Part shown: positions 1-11,401 of the stretch, one piece after another | Numbering within the stretch: the stretch's first letter is position 1 | Layout: the number at the start of each line of letters is the position of its first letter | Origin: Anaeramoeba ignava | Lineage: Eukaryota > Metamonada > Anaeramoebidae | DNA length: 64,000 bases | Direction of reading: 5' to 3' | NCBI GenBank assembly: GCA_028826165.1 | Contig: JAPDFW010000059.1 | Span: 943,001-1,007,000 of the forward strand | Translations under genes and position numbers: made by a program | The notes under the pieces: generated by a model | The model's input: the letters and a program-made list of their open reading frames with translations, nothing else | Database searches by the model: none | What the model was told of the DNA's origin: nothing

Positions 1-1364
1 TAAAAGCATTTGAATCTTTTATGTAACCATAACCTCCATTATCAATACTCCACTTTGATCTATCATTTGTAAATCCAACTTGAGTGAAACCTCCAAAAAT
101 AAAATTATCTTTTGTTTTGATAATAACTAATGTTTTTCCTTTATCATCAACTGCTTTATGCCAGTTTTGAGAATTAAATCCATCTTTTTTTGCTGAAAAT
201 CCTTTTTTCATTTTAGAAAAAAAATTATTATCATTTATCCATTCATTTAATTTCAAAGGAAATTCTTTTTCGTTAATAATTTCTGAATCTGAGAATTGAG
301 GAAAATTCATTCGCAATTCTGTCATTTTCTTTTGATATTCAAAAAAAATTGGTTTCATCTGGTAATTTTCAAATTTCAAATAGTTAAGCTCGTTGTTTTT
401 CTGTTCAATTTCCCTATCTTTCTCTTCAACTTCTTTTTTCCATTTCTCTTCAATTTCTTTTTTTTTATCCCGAATTTCTTTTCTTTTGGAGCTGATTTTC
501 TTATCTTTTTTCTTATTTTCTTGAAATAATTTTCTTTCGCGATTTATTAAAAAAGATTTGGGAAAAAAATCCAAATCTTTTAATTTAGCCAAAACTCTTT
601 TTGAAATTGAATCTTTATCAAATAATGAAAAAAAAGAATGAAATAATCTTTTCTTTTCAAAATATTTCACTTTCTTTTGTGCTAATCTTTGATTTCTTTT
701 CTTGATCCATTTATTTAAAAAATGAAAAAAATCAAATTGAAAAATTTCTTTTTTTTCTTGTTTAAATTGAATAAATTTGATAATTTCTTTTTCAGTTAAA
801 TTGAATAAATTCTCATTATTCTGAACTTGGGAAAAATTTTGATTTATTAATTCAAAACATTTTATTTCAATTTCATTTGAATTTAAATTTCGATTTTGGA
901 ATAAAAATTGGAAAAAATTTGAATAATTAATTGAATTTGAAATTTTTTTTTGAATAATTTCTTTCAATAAATTTAATTTAAAATAAATTGAAATTTCCAA
1001 TAATTGAAAAAGATTTTCTTGATTCTCAAAAGAAATATTTCCATAATAAATATAACTTAAAATTGATTCCATTTCTCTTTTATTAAATTGATCTAAAAAA
1101 ATTTTATCAATATCATTTTGTTCTCTTAAAAACTTATTAAAAAAAGGAGATCTTGAAGATAAAATTGATTTATGAACTTTAATTTCAAAAGGATTTGATT
1201 TATTCTCAACAAAAATTGAAAAATCTTTAAATGAATTTCCATTTAAAAGGTTTGAATAATCTTTAATTAAATTTTTTGTTACTTTTTTTTCTAAATTTTT
1301 CATTTCATTTTGATTTGCATTTTGATTTGCATTTTCAAATTTGGTTATTATTATTATTATTCAT
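1..1364 (-). CDS. BTB-TLDc protein, copy 1 (C-terminus off the left edge)
   Basis: This gene is a close paralogue of the complete gene at 2321-4093. The visible part runs from an Asn-rich start through a BTB domain (VHKSILSSRSPFFN is shared with the paralogue), a BACK-like helical segment, a Lys/Glu coiled coil and the first half of a TLDc domain (FSAKKDGF, TLVIIKTKDN). The reading frame is open from 1303 to the window edge. The expected start codon is at 1364, but one extra T in the run at 1340-1342 (compared with the paralogue) puts it out of frame and leads to an early stop. Either translation starts at the internal ATG at 1303, or the break is a mutation or sequence error. BTB domains usually recruit cullin-3 ligases or dimerise. 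TLDc domains are known from oxidation-resistance and V-ATPase-regulating proteins, but the role here is not known. Confidence 0.75.
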
Positions 1365-1429
1365 TTTGTTTTTGTTTTTGTTTTTGTTTTTTAAATAAAA
1401 TTTGAAAAGAAAAAAATGAAAAAAAATTT

Positions 1430-2040
1430 TATTTTTAATTTTTATTTTTATTAATTTATTTCAAAAATAAAATAAAGATTATTAAATATTTAAATTTAAA
1501 ATTAATTCTAATTTATATATTTTATTAATAATTCTTTATTTAAAATAATATAAAATTAATTAAAATATTTAAATAAAATTAATAAAATATTTTAATTAAT
1601 TTATTTTAAAAAAAAAAAATAAAAAGATTATTAAATAGTTAAATTTAAAATTAATTCTAATTTATATATTTTATTAATAATTCTTTATTTAAAATAATGT
1701 AAAATTAATTAAAATATTTAAATAAAATTAATAAAATATTTTGATTAATTTTATTTCAAAAATGAAATAAAGATTATTAAATACTTAAATTTAAATTTAA
1801 TTCTAATTTATATATTTTATTAATAATTTCTTTATTTAAAATAATATAAAACTATTCAAAATATTTAAATAAAATTAATAAAATATTTTTATTAATTTAT
1901 TTCAAAAATAAAATAAAGATTATTAAATAATTAAATTTAAATTTAATTCTAATTTATATATTTTATTAATAATTCTTTATTTAAAATAATATAAAACTAT
2001 TCAAAATATTTAAATAAAATTAATAAAATATTTTAATTAA
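1430..2040. repeat. Tandem array of about four 147-bp AT-rich units
   Basis: The anchor AAAGATTATTAAAT recurs near 1473, 1623, 1768 and 1915, spaced about 145-150 bp apart. Each unit also carries TTAATTCTAATTTATATATT. The same family occurs at 4160-4760 and, in inverted orientation, near 31140-31440. No coding potential is seen. Confidence 0.8.
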
Positions 2041-2320
2041 GATGAAAATTGAATTTTAATAATTTTTGATAATAAATTTTAATTGTTTTTTTCTTAAATT
2101 ATCTAATAGAAATAAATTTAAGTTTAATTATTATTAATTTCTATTTTCAATTCTTATTTTTATTTATTAGCTTGAAATTAAATTTTTATTAAAATTTTTA
2201 AATTAAAATTAAATTGTTTGAAATTAGATTTGTTTCCTATTTATTGATTCGAAGAATTTAATTTGATTAAAAGTAAATTAAAATAAAATCCAATCTCTCA
2301 AAAAAATAAGAAAAAAGTTC
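2041..2320. repeat. 280-bp block repeated downstream of TLDc genes
   Basis: This block is nearly identical to 4761-5040. Both copies begin GATGAAAATTGAATTTTAAT and end exactly at the stop codon of a minus-strand TLDc gene. It is therefore the shared 3' flank of a duplicated unit. Confidence 0.8.
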
Positions 2321-4093
2321 TTAAATGAAATAAGTCTCAAGTTCATCAACAACCCATGAATTAAAAGAACCAGCTAAATAACTTTTCCCTTTATTTGTTC
2401 CATAAGTAATTCCATTAGGTGGATTGTAACCCCAACCCATATTTGAATGACCACCTCTTAAATCATTCTTTAAAAATATATCTGGATGTCCACTTCCGAA
2501 CAATGGACCATATCTTATGTAAGAATGAATTGCCAAATGCTCTTTCCCTTGTTGAATTGTGAATTTCTCTGGATTTCTATTTCCTTCTCCATTTCTTAAT
2601 GAGAAAATAAAAGCATTTGAGTCTTTAATATCTCCTCCTGCTTTGTTTCCATGATCTTTAAACCACTTTGATTTATCATTTGTAAATCCAACTTGAGTGA
2701 AACCTCCAAAAATATAATTATCTTTTGTTTTGATAATAACTAATGTTTTTCCTTTATCATCACAAATTGAATGCCATTTTTTAGCTTTAAATCCATCTCT
2801 TTTTGCTGAAAATCCTTTTTTCATTTTAGAAAAAAAATCATTATCATTTATCCATTCTTGTAATTTCTTAACATATTCATTCTCTGTAACAATTTCTGAA
2901 TCTGAAAATTGAAGAGAAGTCTTGTTGATTTCTTCCATTTCATCAGAAATGGGCTTCATTTTCTGAATCTCTGTTTTCAAATCTTGATTTTCTTTTTCTT
3001 TCTTATTGATTTCCTTTTTCCACTTATCTTCAATTTCATTCTCTTTTTTATCAATTTCAATTTTCATTTTTTGAATCTCTTTTTCTTTGTTTTCAACTTC
3101 TTTCTTCCATTTCTCTTCAATTTCTTTGTTTTTATCTTCAATTTCTTTGTTTTTATCTTCAACTTCTTTCTTCCATTTATCTTCAATTTCAATTTTCATT
3201 TGTTGATTTTCTTTTTCTTTGTTTTCAATCTCCTTCTTCCATTTCTCTTGAATAACTTGTGTTTGAATATCAATTAAAAAAGATTTGGGAAGAAAAAAAT
3301 CAAATTGTTTTAATTTATCAAAATCTTGTTTTGAAATTGAATCTTTATCAAATAATGAAAAAAAAGAATGAAATAATCTTTTCTTTGCATTCATTTTGTT
3401 CTTAAATTTCCTTAATCTTGATGAATTAACTCTTTTTTCAATCCAATTATTTAAAAATTGAAAAAAATCAAATTGAAAAATTTCTTTTTTTTCTTGTTTA
3501 AATTGAATAAATTTGATAATTTCTTCTTTAGTTAAATTGAATAAATTTTCATTATTCTGAACTTGGGAAAAATTTTGATTTATTAATTCAAAACATTTTA
3601 TTTCAATTTCATTTAATTTTAAATTTCGATTTTGGAATAAAAATTGGAAAAAATTTGAATAATTAATTGAATTTGAAATTTTTTTTTGAATAATTTCTTT
3701 CAATAAATTTAATTTAAAATAAATTGAAATTTCCAATAATTGAAAAAGATTTTCTTGATTCTCAAAAGAAATATTTCCATAATAAATATAACTCAAAATT
3801 GATTCCATTTCTTTTTTATTAAATTGATTTAAAGAAATAAAAAGAGATTCTTGCCTTAATGATTCATTAAAAAAAGGAGATCTTGAAGATAAAATTGATT
3901 TATGAACTTTAATTTCAAAAGGATTTGATTTATTCTCAACAAAAATTGAAAAATCTTTAAATGAATTTCCATTTAAAAGGTTTGAATAATCTTTAATTAA
4001 ATTTTTTGTTACTTTTTTTTCTAAATTTTTCATTTCATTTTCATTTTGATTTTGATTTGCATTTCCAAATTGGTTATTGTTATTATTATCCAT
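2321..4093 (-). CDS. BTB-TLDc protein with central coiled coil, copy 2 (intact)
   Basis: This 590-residue intronless protein begins with an Asn/Gln-rich leader (1-20). A BTB domain follows at about 45-140, with the typical VHKSILSSRSPFF core and a YIYYG strand-helix motif. A BACK-like helical region covers about 145-275. A charged coiled coil covers about 285-390, made of EKENQ and EEKWKKE repeats. The C-terminal TLDc-type domain covers about 395-590, with KGFSAKRDGF, GKTLVIIKTKDN, FIFSLRNGEGN and a terminal VVDELETYFI. The start is the first ATG after a T-rich tract. The BTB-plus-TLDc layout suggests an adaptor that self-associates, possibly a cullin-3 substrate receptor, but no substrate can be inferred. 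It is the reference copy for the frame breaks in copies 1 and 4. Confidence 0.85.
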   Translation of the reverse strand: MDNNNNNQFGNANQNQNENEMKNLEKKVTKNLIKDYSNLLNGNSFKDFSIFVENKSNPFEIKVHKSILSSRSPFFNESLRQESLFISLNQFNKKEMESILSYIYYGNISFENQENLFQLLEISIYFKLNLLKEIIQKKISNSINYSNFFQFLFQNRNLKLNEIEIKCFELINQNFSQVQNNENLFNLTKEEIIKFIQFKQEKKEIFQFDFFQFLNNWIEKRVNSSRLRKFKNKMNAKKRLFHSFFSLFDKDSISKQDFDKLKQFDFFLPKSFLIDIQTQVIQEKWKKEIENKEKENQQMKIEIEDKWKKEVEDKNKEIEDKNKEIEEKWKKEVENKEKEIQKMKIEIDKKENEIEDKWKKEINKKEKENQDLKTEIQKMKPISDEMEEINKTSLQFSDSEIVTENEYVKKLQEWINDNDFFSKMKKGFSAKRDGFKAKKWHSICDDKGKTLVIIKTKDNYIFGGFTQVGFTNDKSKWFKDHGNKAGGDIKDSNAFIFSLRNGEGNRNPEKFTIQQGKEHLAIHSYIRYGPLFGSGHPDIFLKNDLRGGHSNMGWGYNPPNGITYGTNKGKSYLAGSFNSWVVDELETYFI

Positions 4094-4159
4094 TTTGTTT
4101 TTTGTTTTTGTTTTTGTTTTTTAAATAAAATTTGAAAAGAAAAAAATGAAAAAAAATTT

Positions 4160-4760
4160 TAATTTTTATTTTTATTAATTTATTTTAAAAATAAAATAAA
4201 GATTATTAAATATTTAAATTTAAAATTAATTCTAATTTATATATTTTATTAATAATTCTTTATTTAAAATAATATAAAATTAATTAAAATATTTAAATAA
4301 AATTAATAAAATATTTTAATTAATTTATTTCAAAAATAAAATAAAGATTATTAAATAATTAAATTTAAAATTAATTCTAATTTATATATTTTATTAATAT
4401 TTCTTTATTTAAAATAATATAAAAATTATTTAAAATATTTAAATAAAATTAATAAAATATTTTAATTAATTTATTTTAAAAATAAAATAAAGATTATTAA
4501 ATAATTAAATTTAAAATTAATTCTAATTTATATATTTTATTAATATTCTTTTATTTAAAATAATATAAAATTATTCAAAATATTTAAATAAAATTAATAA
4601 AATATTTTGATTAATTTTATTTCAAAAATAAAATAAAGATTATTAAATAATTAAATTTAAAATTAATTCTAATTTATATATTTTATTAATATTTCTTTAT
4701 TTAAAATAATGTAAAACTATTTAAAATATTTAAATAAAATTAATAAAATATTTTAATAAA
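4160..4760. repeat. Tandem array of about four 147-bp AT-rich units (second copy)
   Basis: The anchor AAAGATTATTAAAT recurs near 4198, 4342, 4488 and 4637. The array belongs to the same family and has the same relative position as 1430-2040, upstream of a TLDc gene on the minus strand. Confidence 0.8.
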
Positions 4761-5040
4761 GATGAAAATTGAATTTTAATAATTTTTGATAATAAATTTT
4801 AATTGTTTTTTTCTTAAATTACCTAATAGAAATGAATTTAAGTTTAATTATTATTAATTTCTATTTTCAATTTTTATTTTTATTTATTAGCTTGAAATTA
4901 AATTTTTATTAAAATTTTTAAATTAAAATTAAATTGTTTGAAATTAGATTTGTTTCCTATTTATTGTTTTGAAGAATTTAATTTGATTAAAAGTAAATTA
5001 AAATAAAATCCAATCTCTCAAAAAAATAAGAAAAAAGTTC
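4761..5040. repeat. 280-bp 3'-flank block (second copy)
   Basis: This is a near-identical copy of 2041-2320, again ending at a TLDc stop codon. It shows that the duplication extends through the 3' flank even though the gene at 5041-6501 has a different N-terminus. Confidence 0.8.
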
Positions 5041-6501
5041 TTAAATGAAATAAGTCTCAAGTTCATCAACAACCCATTTATTAAAAGAACCAGCTAAATA
5101 ACTTTTAGTTTGGTTTGTTCCATATTTAATTCCATCAGGCAAATTGTAACTTTTACCAAATTTTGAAACACCAGGCTGTAAACTGGAATTTAAGTATATA
5201 TCACCACTATAATATCGATCAGCTCCGAAGCAAGGACCAGCTCCTAAGTAATAATATATCGAATTTTGTTTTTTTCCTTTTTTAATTGTGAATTTCTCTG
5301 GATTTCTATTTCCTTCACCATTTCTTAATGAAAAAATAAATGAATTTGGATCACCAATCCATCCAATATTCCTAGAATTATAATTCCACTTTGATTTATC
5401 AGTTGTAAATCCAACTTGAGTGAAACCTCCAAAAATATAATTATCTTTTGTTTTGATAATAACTAATGTTTTTCCTTTATCATCAACTGCTTTATGCCAG
5501 TTTTGAGAAGAAAATCCATCTCTTTTTGCTGAAAATCCTTTTTTCATTTTAGAAAAAAAATCATTATCATTTATCCATTCTTTTAATTTGTTAATAGATT
5601 CATTTTCTGTAACAATTTCTGAATCAAATCTAAATCTTGATTTGAAAATGAATGATTTTTTGTTTTGATTTTCTTTTTCAATAAATTCTTGTAATTTTTT
5701 TTCATTTTTTTCTTCTTGAAGTTTTTGGAATTGAATTAATTTTTCTGAAATTTGATTTGGAATTAATTTTTCTTTCGAAATATCTTCGAGTTCTTGTTTT
5801 GAGAAATTAATAAATCTGATTTTATCAATAACATTTGAAATTTGGTTTTGTAATTTTTCTTTTTGTTGAATAATATTTGATTTATGTTTTCCCCATTTTA
5901 TTATTGATTGGAAAAGTTCAAATTCATTTATTGAAATATCATCATTTGATAATATTGAATTTAAATGATTTTCTTCAAGTTCAAGAAAATGAGAAGTTTT
6001 AATAAATTCTTCAAAATTTTCTAAAATAAATTTATAAGAAGAATCTAATAATTGATTTAAGTCCATTGATTCAGATAATTTAAGAACATCAACAACAGTT
6101 TTAATTTGTAAATTGTTTTTGATAAATTTTGAAGAAAATTCAATTAATTCATCAATTAAATATTTTGATGAAAAAATTAAAATTTGAATAGCATTTTCTA
6201 AATTAATTTCAATTTTTCCTGAATAAAAATAATTCAAAATTGAAGATAGGATTGAACTTGAAACATCTTTTAGAATCAATTTATTTTTTTGAGATTTTTT
6301 CATTTTTGAATTAAAAAGAGATTTAAAATATTCACTTCTTGAAGAAAGAATTGATTTATGAGTTTTAAATGAAGTTTTATTTTGTTCACAAATTATTTCA
6401 AAATCAAAATAACTCCCTTTTTCTTTTTCTTTTTGATTTTGATTTTGAAATAAATCTTTTAAATCATTTGAAAGTTTTTCTAAATTTGAATAAGTCTCCA
6501 T
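5041..6501 (-). CDS. BTB-BACK-TLDc protein (diverged N-terminus)
   Basis: This 486-residue intronless protein has a clear BTB domain at about 28-120: DFEIICEQ, then THKSILSSRSEYFKSLF, then LNYFYSGKIEINLENA. A BACK domain follows at about 130-245 (LDSSYKFILENFEEF, FELFQSIIKWGKHK). A short coiled linker precedes a TLDc-type domain at about 295-486. The TLDc half is nearly the same as in the neighbours, including GFSAKRDGFSSQNWH, SLRNGEGNRNPEKFTI and the VVDELETYFI end, whereas the BTB half is clearly different and closer to Kelch-like BTB-BACK proteins. This points to domain exchange or gene conversion limited to the C-terminal half. A cullin-3 adaptor role is plausible from family knowledge but unproven. 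Confidence 0.88.
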   Translation of the reverse strand: METYSNLEKLSNDLKDLFQNQNQKEKEKGSYFDFEIICEQNKTSFKTHKSILSSRSEYFKSLFNSKMKKSQKNKLILKDVSSSILSSILNYFYSGKIEINLENAIQILIFSSKYLIDELIEFSSKFIKNNLQIKTVVDVLKLSESMDLNQLLDSSYKFILENFEEFIKTSHFLELEENHLNSILSNDDISINEFELFQSIIKWGKHKSNIIQQKEKLQNQISNVIDKIRFINFSKQELEDISKEKLIPNQISEKLIQFQKLQEEKNEKKLQEFIEKENQNKKSFIFKSRFRFDSEIVTENESINKLKEWINDNDFFSKMKKGFSAKRDGFSSQNWHKAVDDKGKTLVIIKTKDNYIFGGFTQVGFTTDKSKWNYNSRNIGWIGDPNSFIFSLRNGEGNRNPEKFTIKKGKKQNSIYYYLGAGPCFGADRYYSGDIYLNSSLQPGVSKFGKSYNLPDGIKYGTNQTKSYLAGSFNKWVVDELETYFI

Positions 6502-6537
6502 TTTTAATAAATTTGAAAAGAAAAAAATGAAAAAAAT

Positions 6538-6668
6538 AATTTTAATTTTAATTTTGATTTTGATTTTAATTTTAATTTTAATTTTGATTTTAATTTTAAT
6601 TATTAAATTAATTTTGATTTTAATTTTAATTTTAGTTTTGATTTTAATTTTAATTTTGATTTTAATTT
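6538..6668. repeat. TTTTAA/TTTTGA hexamer repeat
   Basis: The spacer between two minus-strand genes is made of TTTTAAT and TTTTGAT hexamer variants. It contains no gene. Confidence 0.7.
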
Positions 6669-6674
6669 TAATTT

Positions 6675-8487
6675 TTAATTTTGATTATTAAATTTATTAA
6701 TTAATAAATCAAATAAATTTGGATTTGTTTGATTTAATTGAAAATAATCAATTCCTCTTTCTAATTCTTCAATTATTTCTTGTGTAATTTGAATTTCATC
6801 TTTAATTTGATTTGAATAAATCCAATATTCAAATATTTGAAATGATTTATTACTTAATTCACTATAATCTGTAACTTTATTAGAAGTATCATTTGTTACA
6901 GATAAAAACATTCCTCGATATAATTCACTTCTCATTATTAATATCAATTTAGGAAATTTATATTGTTTTTCTTTTCTTTCAATTATAAAATCTTTTTCAT
7001 TTTCATTTTCATTTAAATAAATTTTTTTCATTGTTTCTTCAGATTTTTTCATTTGAATTTATAATTTCTTTAATTTCAGAATATAATTTTGGATTTATTT
7101 TGGAATTATTTGAATAAATCATTTCAAATAATTGATTTGATTCTTTAATTGATTTATTTGAAATAATTTCTTGAAGTTTTTCAATTTGATTTTGATTTAA
7201 TCTATATTTCAATATTAATTTATGAGCTTCAATTATTTCTCCATTTTTGGTTTTAAATGAAATATCACAAAATTCTTTTCTTTGAAAAAGTTTTATCAAA
7301 TCTTCTTCAAGATTGGAAAAAGGACGAGGAGAATAATAAATAAATGAATTATCATATCCACAAGAAATATGATAATTAGAAATATCTTCATTAAATCTTA
7401 ATTTAGGAAGTTCAATTTGAATTGGAATTAATTGATTTTTTATATCTTCAGTTCCTAATTCACCATGAGCATTATATCCAAATCCAATTAATTTTGAATT
7501 AGAAGTTAAAATCAAAGTATGATATTGCCCACAAGAAAAATCAAGAATATAATCATCATTTTCAAATAAAGATGATTTGATTTCAGTAAATTCATAAGTA
7601 TCTTCATCTTCATCTTTGCCAAGTCCATTAACTTCCCAATTTCCACATGAATAAAGTTTTCTTTTTGGATTTTGATTTTGATTTTCATCTTCAATCAACA
7701 TTATTGAATGAATACTTCCACATTTAATATTAATTATTTTGCCTTTTGGAATATTTTGTATTTTGGTTAATTTTTGGATTTTTGTTTCTTGTTTTCTTGA
7801 TTCTCCTAATCCAAGTTGACCAAAGTTACTCCAACCACATCCAAATAATTCTTGATTTGAATCTAAAAGAAAAATATATGTTGAATTACCTCCTGAAAAT
7901 ATTTTAGAAACATTTTTCATCATTAAAATTGGTTTTTGTGTTTTTGGAAGTGTTTCAGAATCAAAACCAAGTTGACCTGAATGATTTAAGCCAATTCCAT
8001 AAGCATTTTGATTTGAAGTTAATAAGTAAAGTGCATTTCCGCCACAAGCAATATCTTCAATTATTCTATCATTTATATCTTCAATTAATGATGAAATATT
8101 GATAAATTCTTTTGAATTTTTTGGATTAATATCTTTTCCTTTTGCAAATACATTTCCTTCTGTTGTTAAAATAGCTACATTTTGATGACCAACAGATACT
8201 TTTTGAATATTTTCTTCAATTTGGATTTTTTTAGGATTTTGTTTTGAATCTCTTGAATATTGTTCATTTAAATATTCTATTGCTTTTCCATTTTTAAAAA
8301 GGAAAATTGTTGCAAAATAACTTGATGAAATTTGTTTAATTTGTTTTTCATTTTCATTTTCATTTTCATTTTCATTTTCATTTTCATCATTTTCAAATTT
8401 AAATTGAATTGGTTTTTTTATTTTATATGGTTCATTTTTGAAAAGTTTTGGATATTCATTTTGACCAAAAAATATAATTTCATTCAT
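6675..8487 (-). CDS. RCC1-BTB protein, copy a (one frame break)
   Basis: RCC1 beta-propeller repeats fill the first two-thirds (for example GIGLNHSGQLGFDSE and GCGWSNFGQLGLGES). A BTB-like start follows (EFCDISFKTKNGEIIEAHKLIL), then a second BTB-like part (KFPKLILIMRSELYRGMF). The intact paralogue at 25983-27806 runs through both parts in one frame. Here an extra G near 7042 stops the first part after 482 residues, and the rest continues in another frame to 6675. Removing one base gives about 603 residues, the family length. An ATG just inside the overlap could restart the tail, but a two-gene reading is less likely. RCC1-BTB proteins often act as ubiquitin-ligase adaptors or regulators of small GTPases; the role here is inferred only. 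Confidence 0.8.
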
Positions 8488-8540
8488 TTTTTGAAAAGAA
8501 AAAAAAATGAAAAAAATGAATTTAAATTTTAATTTTAATT

Positions 8541-10299
8541 TTAATTTTGATTATTAAATTTGTTAATTAATAAATCAAATAAATTTGGATTCGTTTGATT
8601 TAATTGAAAATAATCAATTCCTCTTTCTAATTCTTCAATTATTTCTTGTGTAATTTTAATTTCATTTTTAATTTGATTTGAATAAATCCAATATTCAAAT
8701 ATTTGGAAAGCTTCATTACTTAATTCACTATAATCTGTAACTTTATTAGATTTATCATTTGTTACAGATAAAAACATTCCTCGATATAATTCACTTCTCA
8801 TTATTAATATTAATTTAGGAAATTTATATTGTTTTTCTTTTCTTTCAATTATAAAATCTTTTTCATTTTCATTTTCATTTAAATAAATTTTTTTCATTGT
8901 TTCTTCAATTTTTTCATTTGAATTTATAATTTCTTTAATTTCAGAATATAATTTTGGATTTATTTTGGAATTATTTGAATAAATCATTTCAAATATTTGA
9001 TTTGATTCTTTAATTGATTTATTTGAAATAATTTTTTGAAGTTTTTCAATTTTGATTTTGATTTAATCTATATTTCAATATTAATTTATGAGCTTCAATT
9101 ATTTCTCCATTTTCTGTTTTAAATGAAATATTACAAAATTCTTTTCTTTCAAATAATTTTATCAAATCTTCTTCAAGATTGGAAAAAGGACGAGGAGAAT
9201 AATAAATAAATGATTTCTGATATCCACAAGAAATATGATAATTAGAAATATCTTCATTAAATCTTAACTTAGGAAGTTCAATTTGAATTGGAATTAATTG
9301 ATTTTTTGTATCTTCAGTTCCTAATTGACCATAAGCATTATATCCAAATCCAATTAATTTTGAATTGGATGTTAAAATCAAAGTATGATCATTTCCAACA
9401 GAAAAATCAATAATATTATCATCATTTTCAAATAAAGATGATTTGATTTCAGTAAATTCTCTTGTAAATAAACTTTTGCCAAGTCCGTTTAATTGATAAT
9501 TTCCACATGAATAAAGTTTTCTTTTTGGATTTTCATTTTGATTTTCAATCAACATTATTGAATAATCATTTCCACATTTAATATCAATTATTTTGCCTTT
9601 TGGAATATTTTGGATTTTGGTTAATTTTTGGATTTTTGTTTCTTCTTTTCTTGATTCTCCTAATCCAAGTTGACCTTTTTGATTCCAACCGCATCCAAAT
9701 AATTCTTGATTTGAATTTAAAATAAAAACATGATTTGAAGTATTTCCTGAAAATATTTTAGAAACATTTTTCATCATTAAAATTGGTTTTTCTGTTTTTG
9801 GAAGTGCTTTAGAATCAAAACCAAGTTGACCATATCTATTTGAACCAATTCCATAAGCATTTTGATTTGAAGTTAATAAGTAAATTGCATATCTTCCAGA
9901 AACAATATCTTGAATTATTCTATCATTTGTATCTTCAATTAATGATGAAATATTAATAAATTCTTTTGGATTATTTGGATTAATATCTTTTCCTTTTGCG
10001 AATACATTTCCTTCTTTTGTTAAAATAGCTTCATTTTGAACACCAACAGATACTTTTTGAATATTTTCTTCAATTTGGATTTTTTCAGGATTTTGATTTG
10101 AATCGTTTTTATTTAAATATTCTATTGCTTTTCCATTTTCAAAAAGGAAAATTGTTGAAAATCTTCCTGTTGAAATTTGTTTAATTTGTTTTTCATTTTC
10201 ATTTTCAAATTTAAATTGAATTGGTTTTTTGATTGCAAATTCTCCATTTTTGAAAAGTTTTGGATAATTATTCCAACCAAAAAATATAATTTCATTCAT
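8541..10299 (-). CDS. RCC1-BTB protein, copy b (one frame break)
   Basis: This is a close paralogue of the previous gene, with the same order: RCC1 repeats (GIGSNRYGQLGFDSK, GCGWNQKGQLGLGES), a BTB start at EFCNISFKTENGEII and a BTB-like tail at KLILIMRSELYRGMF. One extra T in the run at 9050-9053 ends the first open part after 417 residues at YRLNQNQN. The frame resumes at once with the expected IEKLQ-like sequence and runs to the normal family C-terminus (LLINKFNNQN). Removing one base gives about 585 residues. The short Glu-Asn run near the N-terminus has fewer units than in copy a, so this stretch varies in length between paralogues. Without expression data it may be a functional gene with a sequence error or a young pseudogene. 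Confidence 0.78.
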
Positions 10300-10432
10300 T
10301 TTTGAAATGAAAAAATGAATTTATAAAATTTTAATTTTAATTTTTATTTTAATTTTGGAATTTGATTTTGAATTTAATTTTGATTTTGATTTTTATAAAT
10401 CACAAAAAGAAAAAGAAAAAGAAAAAAAAGTT

Positions 10433-11401
10433 CTACATAGTTTCCATTAAAGAATTTTGATATTTTTCTTTAGTTTTAATCGAAATACGAAAATAAGGAG
10501 GAAGTAAATCATAAGCTAAAATCAAATCATTCAATTTCAATTCGTGTTGTTGGTGTTGTTGCTGCTTGGAAAAAAGCCAAGATTCAGCAGGAGAATCAAA
10601 TTCAGAATTTGATTTTTGGGAAGAATATTTTTTGGATTCTTGAATTGAAGGCAAAGTTCTAAAATCCAAATTTGAATCCAATTGAAAATATAATTGAGAA
10701 TTCAATTGCGAATTCAATTGAGAAATTTTTGGGAAATTTTCATTTTCTGACAAATTTTGGTTTTGTCCAGAAATATCCATTCTCTCAAAATCATATTTGA
10801 TTTGCGAATATTCGCGGGAGGTTGAGAAATCAAGTTCCAGAGGAGCTTTTGAAGTGACATTTGCCAAAGTGATGATTTTTGTTAAAAATGATTGTAAATA
10901 TTTAGCAACAAGTAAATGGGAATTAATACTGAATCTTTCCATTCCTTTTTCCTTCGCAAAAAAAGCCATTCTGCGCTTGATCCTTTCCAGATCTATCACT
11001 CTTGTATGCACCATTTTGGAGTTTTCTTGGTCGATTCTATCCAACCGAATTTCCCGAATTGAAATAAAATGACTTGAATAAACTTTCATTTGGTTTTCAT
11101 TAGTATTTTCAATTTGCGTTGGATAGGGGGGTTGTGTGATATTGCCCACTTGCTCCTGGCTAATACGCTGATTTGCATTAAATAGAATCGACATTATAAG
11201 CCGATTATGGAATCTTACTGCTTTCTTTTTTTTATTTCGATCATTCTTTAATAGTTTTTTCAATAATGTTTGTAATTCTTCTATTGAAATTTCTGCCTTC
11301 ATTAATAATTGGAAATGTTTCCAATATTCTGAGAATTGTGTTTTAAGGAGATCTTGAAGTTGCTTCTTAAAATATTGTATATTGATTTTTTGTAATTCCA
11401 T
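10433..11401 (-). CDS. TADA1: SAGA complex subunit, TADA1/Ada1 (Hfi1) family
   Basis: This 322-residue single-exon protein begins with a pattern typical of the SAGA-Tad1 family. The N-terminal helices read KKQLQDLLKTQFSEYWKHFQ, then a short ISIEELQTLLKKLLKN helix pair. The conserved HNRLIMSILFNA motif follows at about 84-95, matching the HNxxLxAIL region of human TADA1. Family knowledge says Ada1/TADA1 is a core SAGA scaffold that pairs through a histone fold with another subunit. Residues about 130-200 (ISIREIRLDR, ERFSINSHLLVAKYLQSFLTKIITLANVTSK) could form that histone-fold-like part. The middle carries a Gln/Ser-rich insert. It ends with TAG. Base composition is visibly less AT-rich than the repeat-rich neighbours. 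TAF5 lies about 7 kb away on the same strand. Confidence 0.72.
   Translation of the reverse strand: MELQKINIQYFKKQLQDLLKTQFSEYWKHFQLLMKAEISIEELQTLLKKLLKNDRNKKKKAVRFHNRLIMSILFNANQRISQEQVGNITQPPYPTQIENTNENQMKVYSSHFISIREIRLDRIDQENSKMVHTRVIDLERIKRRMAFFAKEKGMERFSINSHLLVAKYLQSFLTKIITLANVTSKAPLELDFSTSREYSQIKYDFERMDISGQNQNLSENENFPKISQLNSQLNSQLYFQLDSNLDFRTLPSIQESKKYSSQKSNSEFDSPAESWLFSKQQQHQQHELKLNDLILAYDLLPPYFRISIKTKEKYQNSLMETM

Noticed and set aside
6675-7052. Separate small BTB gene downstream of RCC1-BTB copy a
   Set aside because: The intact paralogue has this segment as its C-terminus in one frame; the split is explained by one inserted base near 7042.
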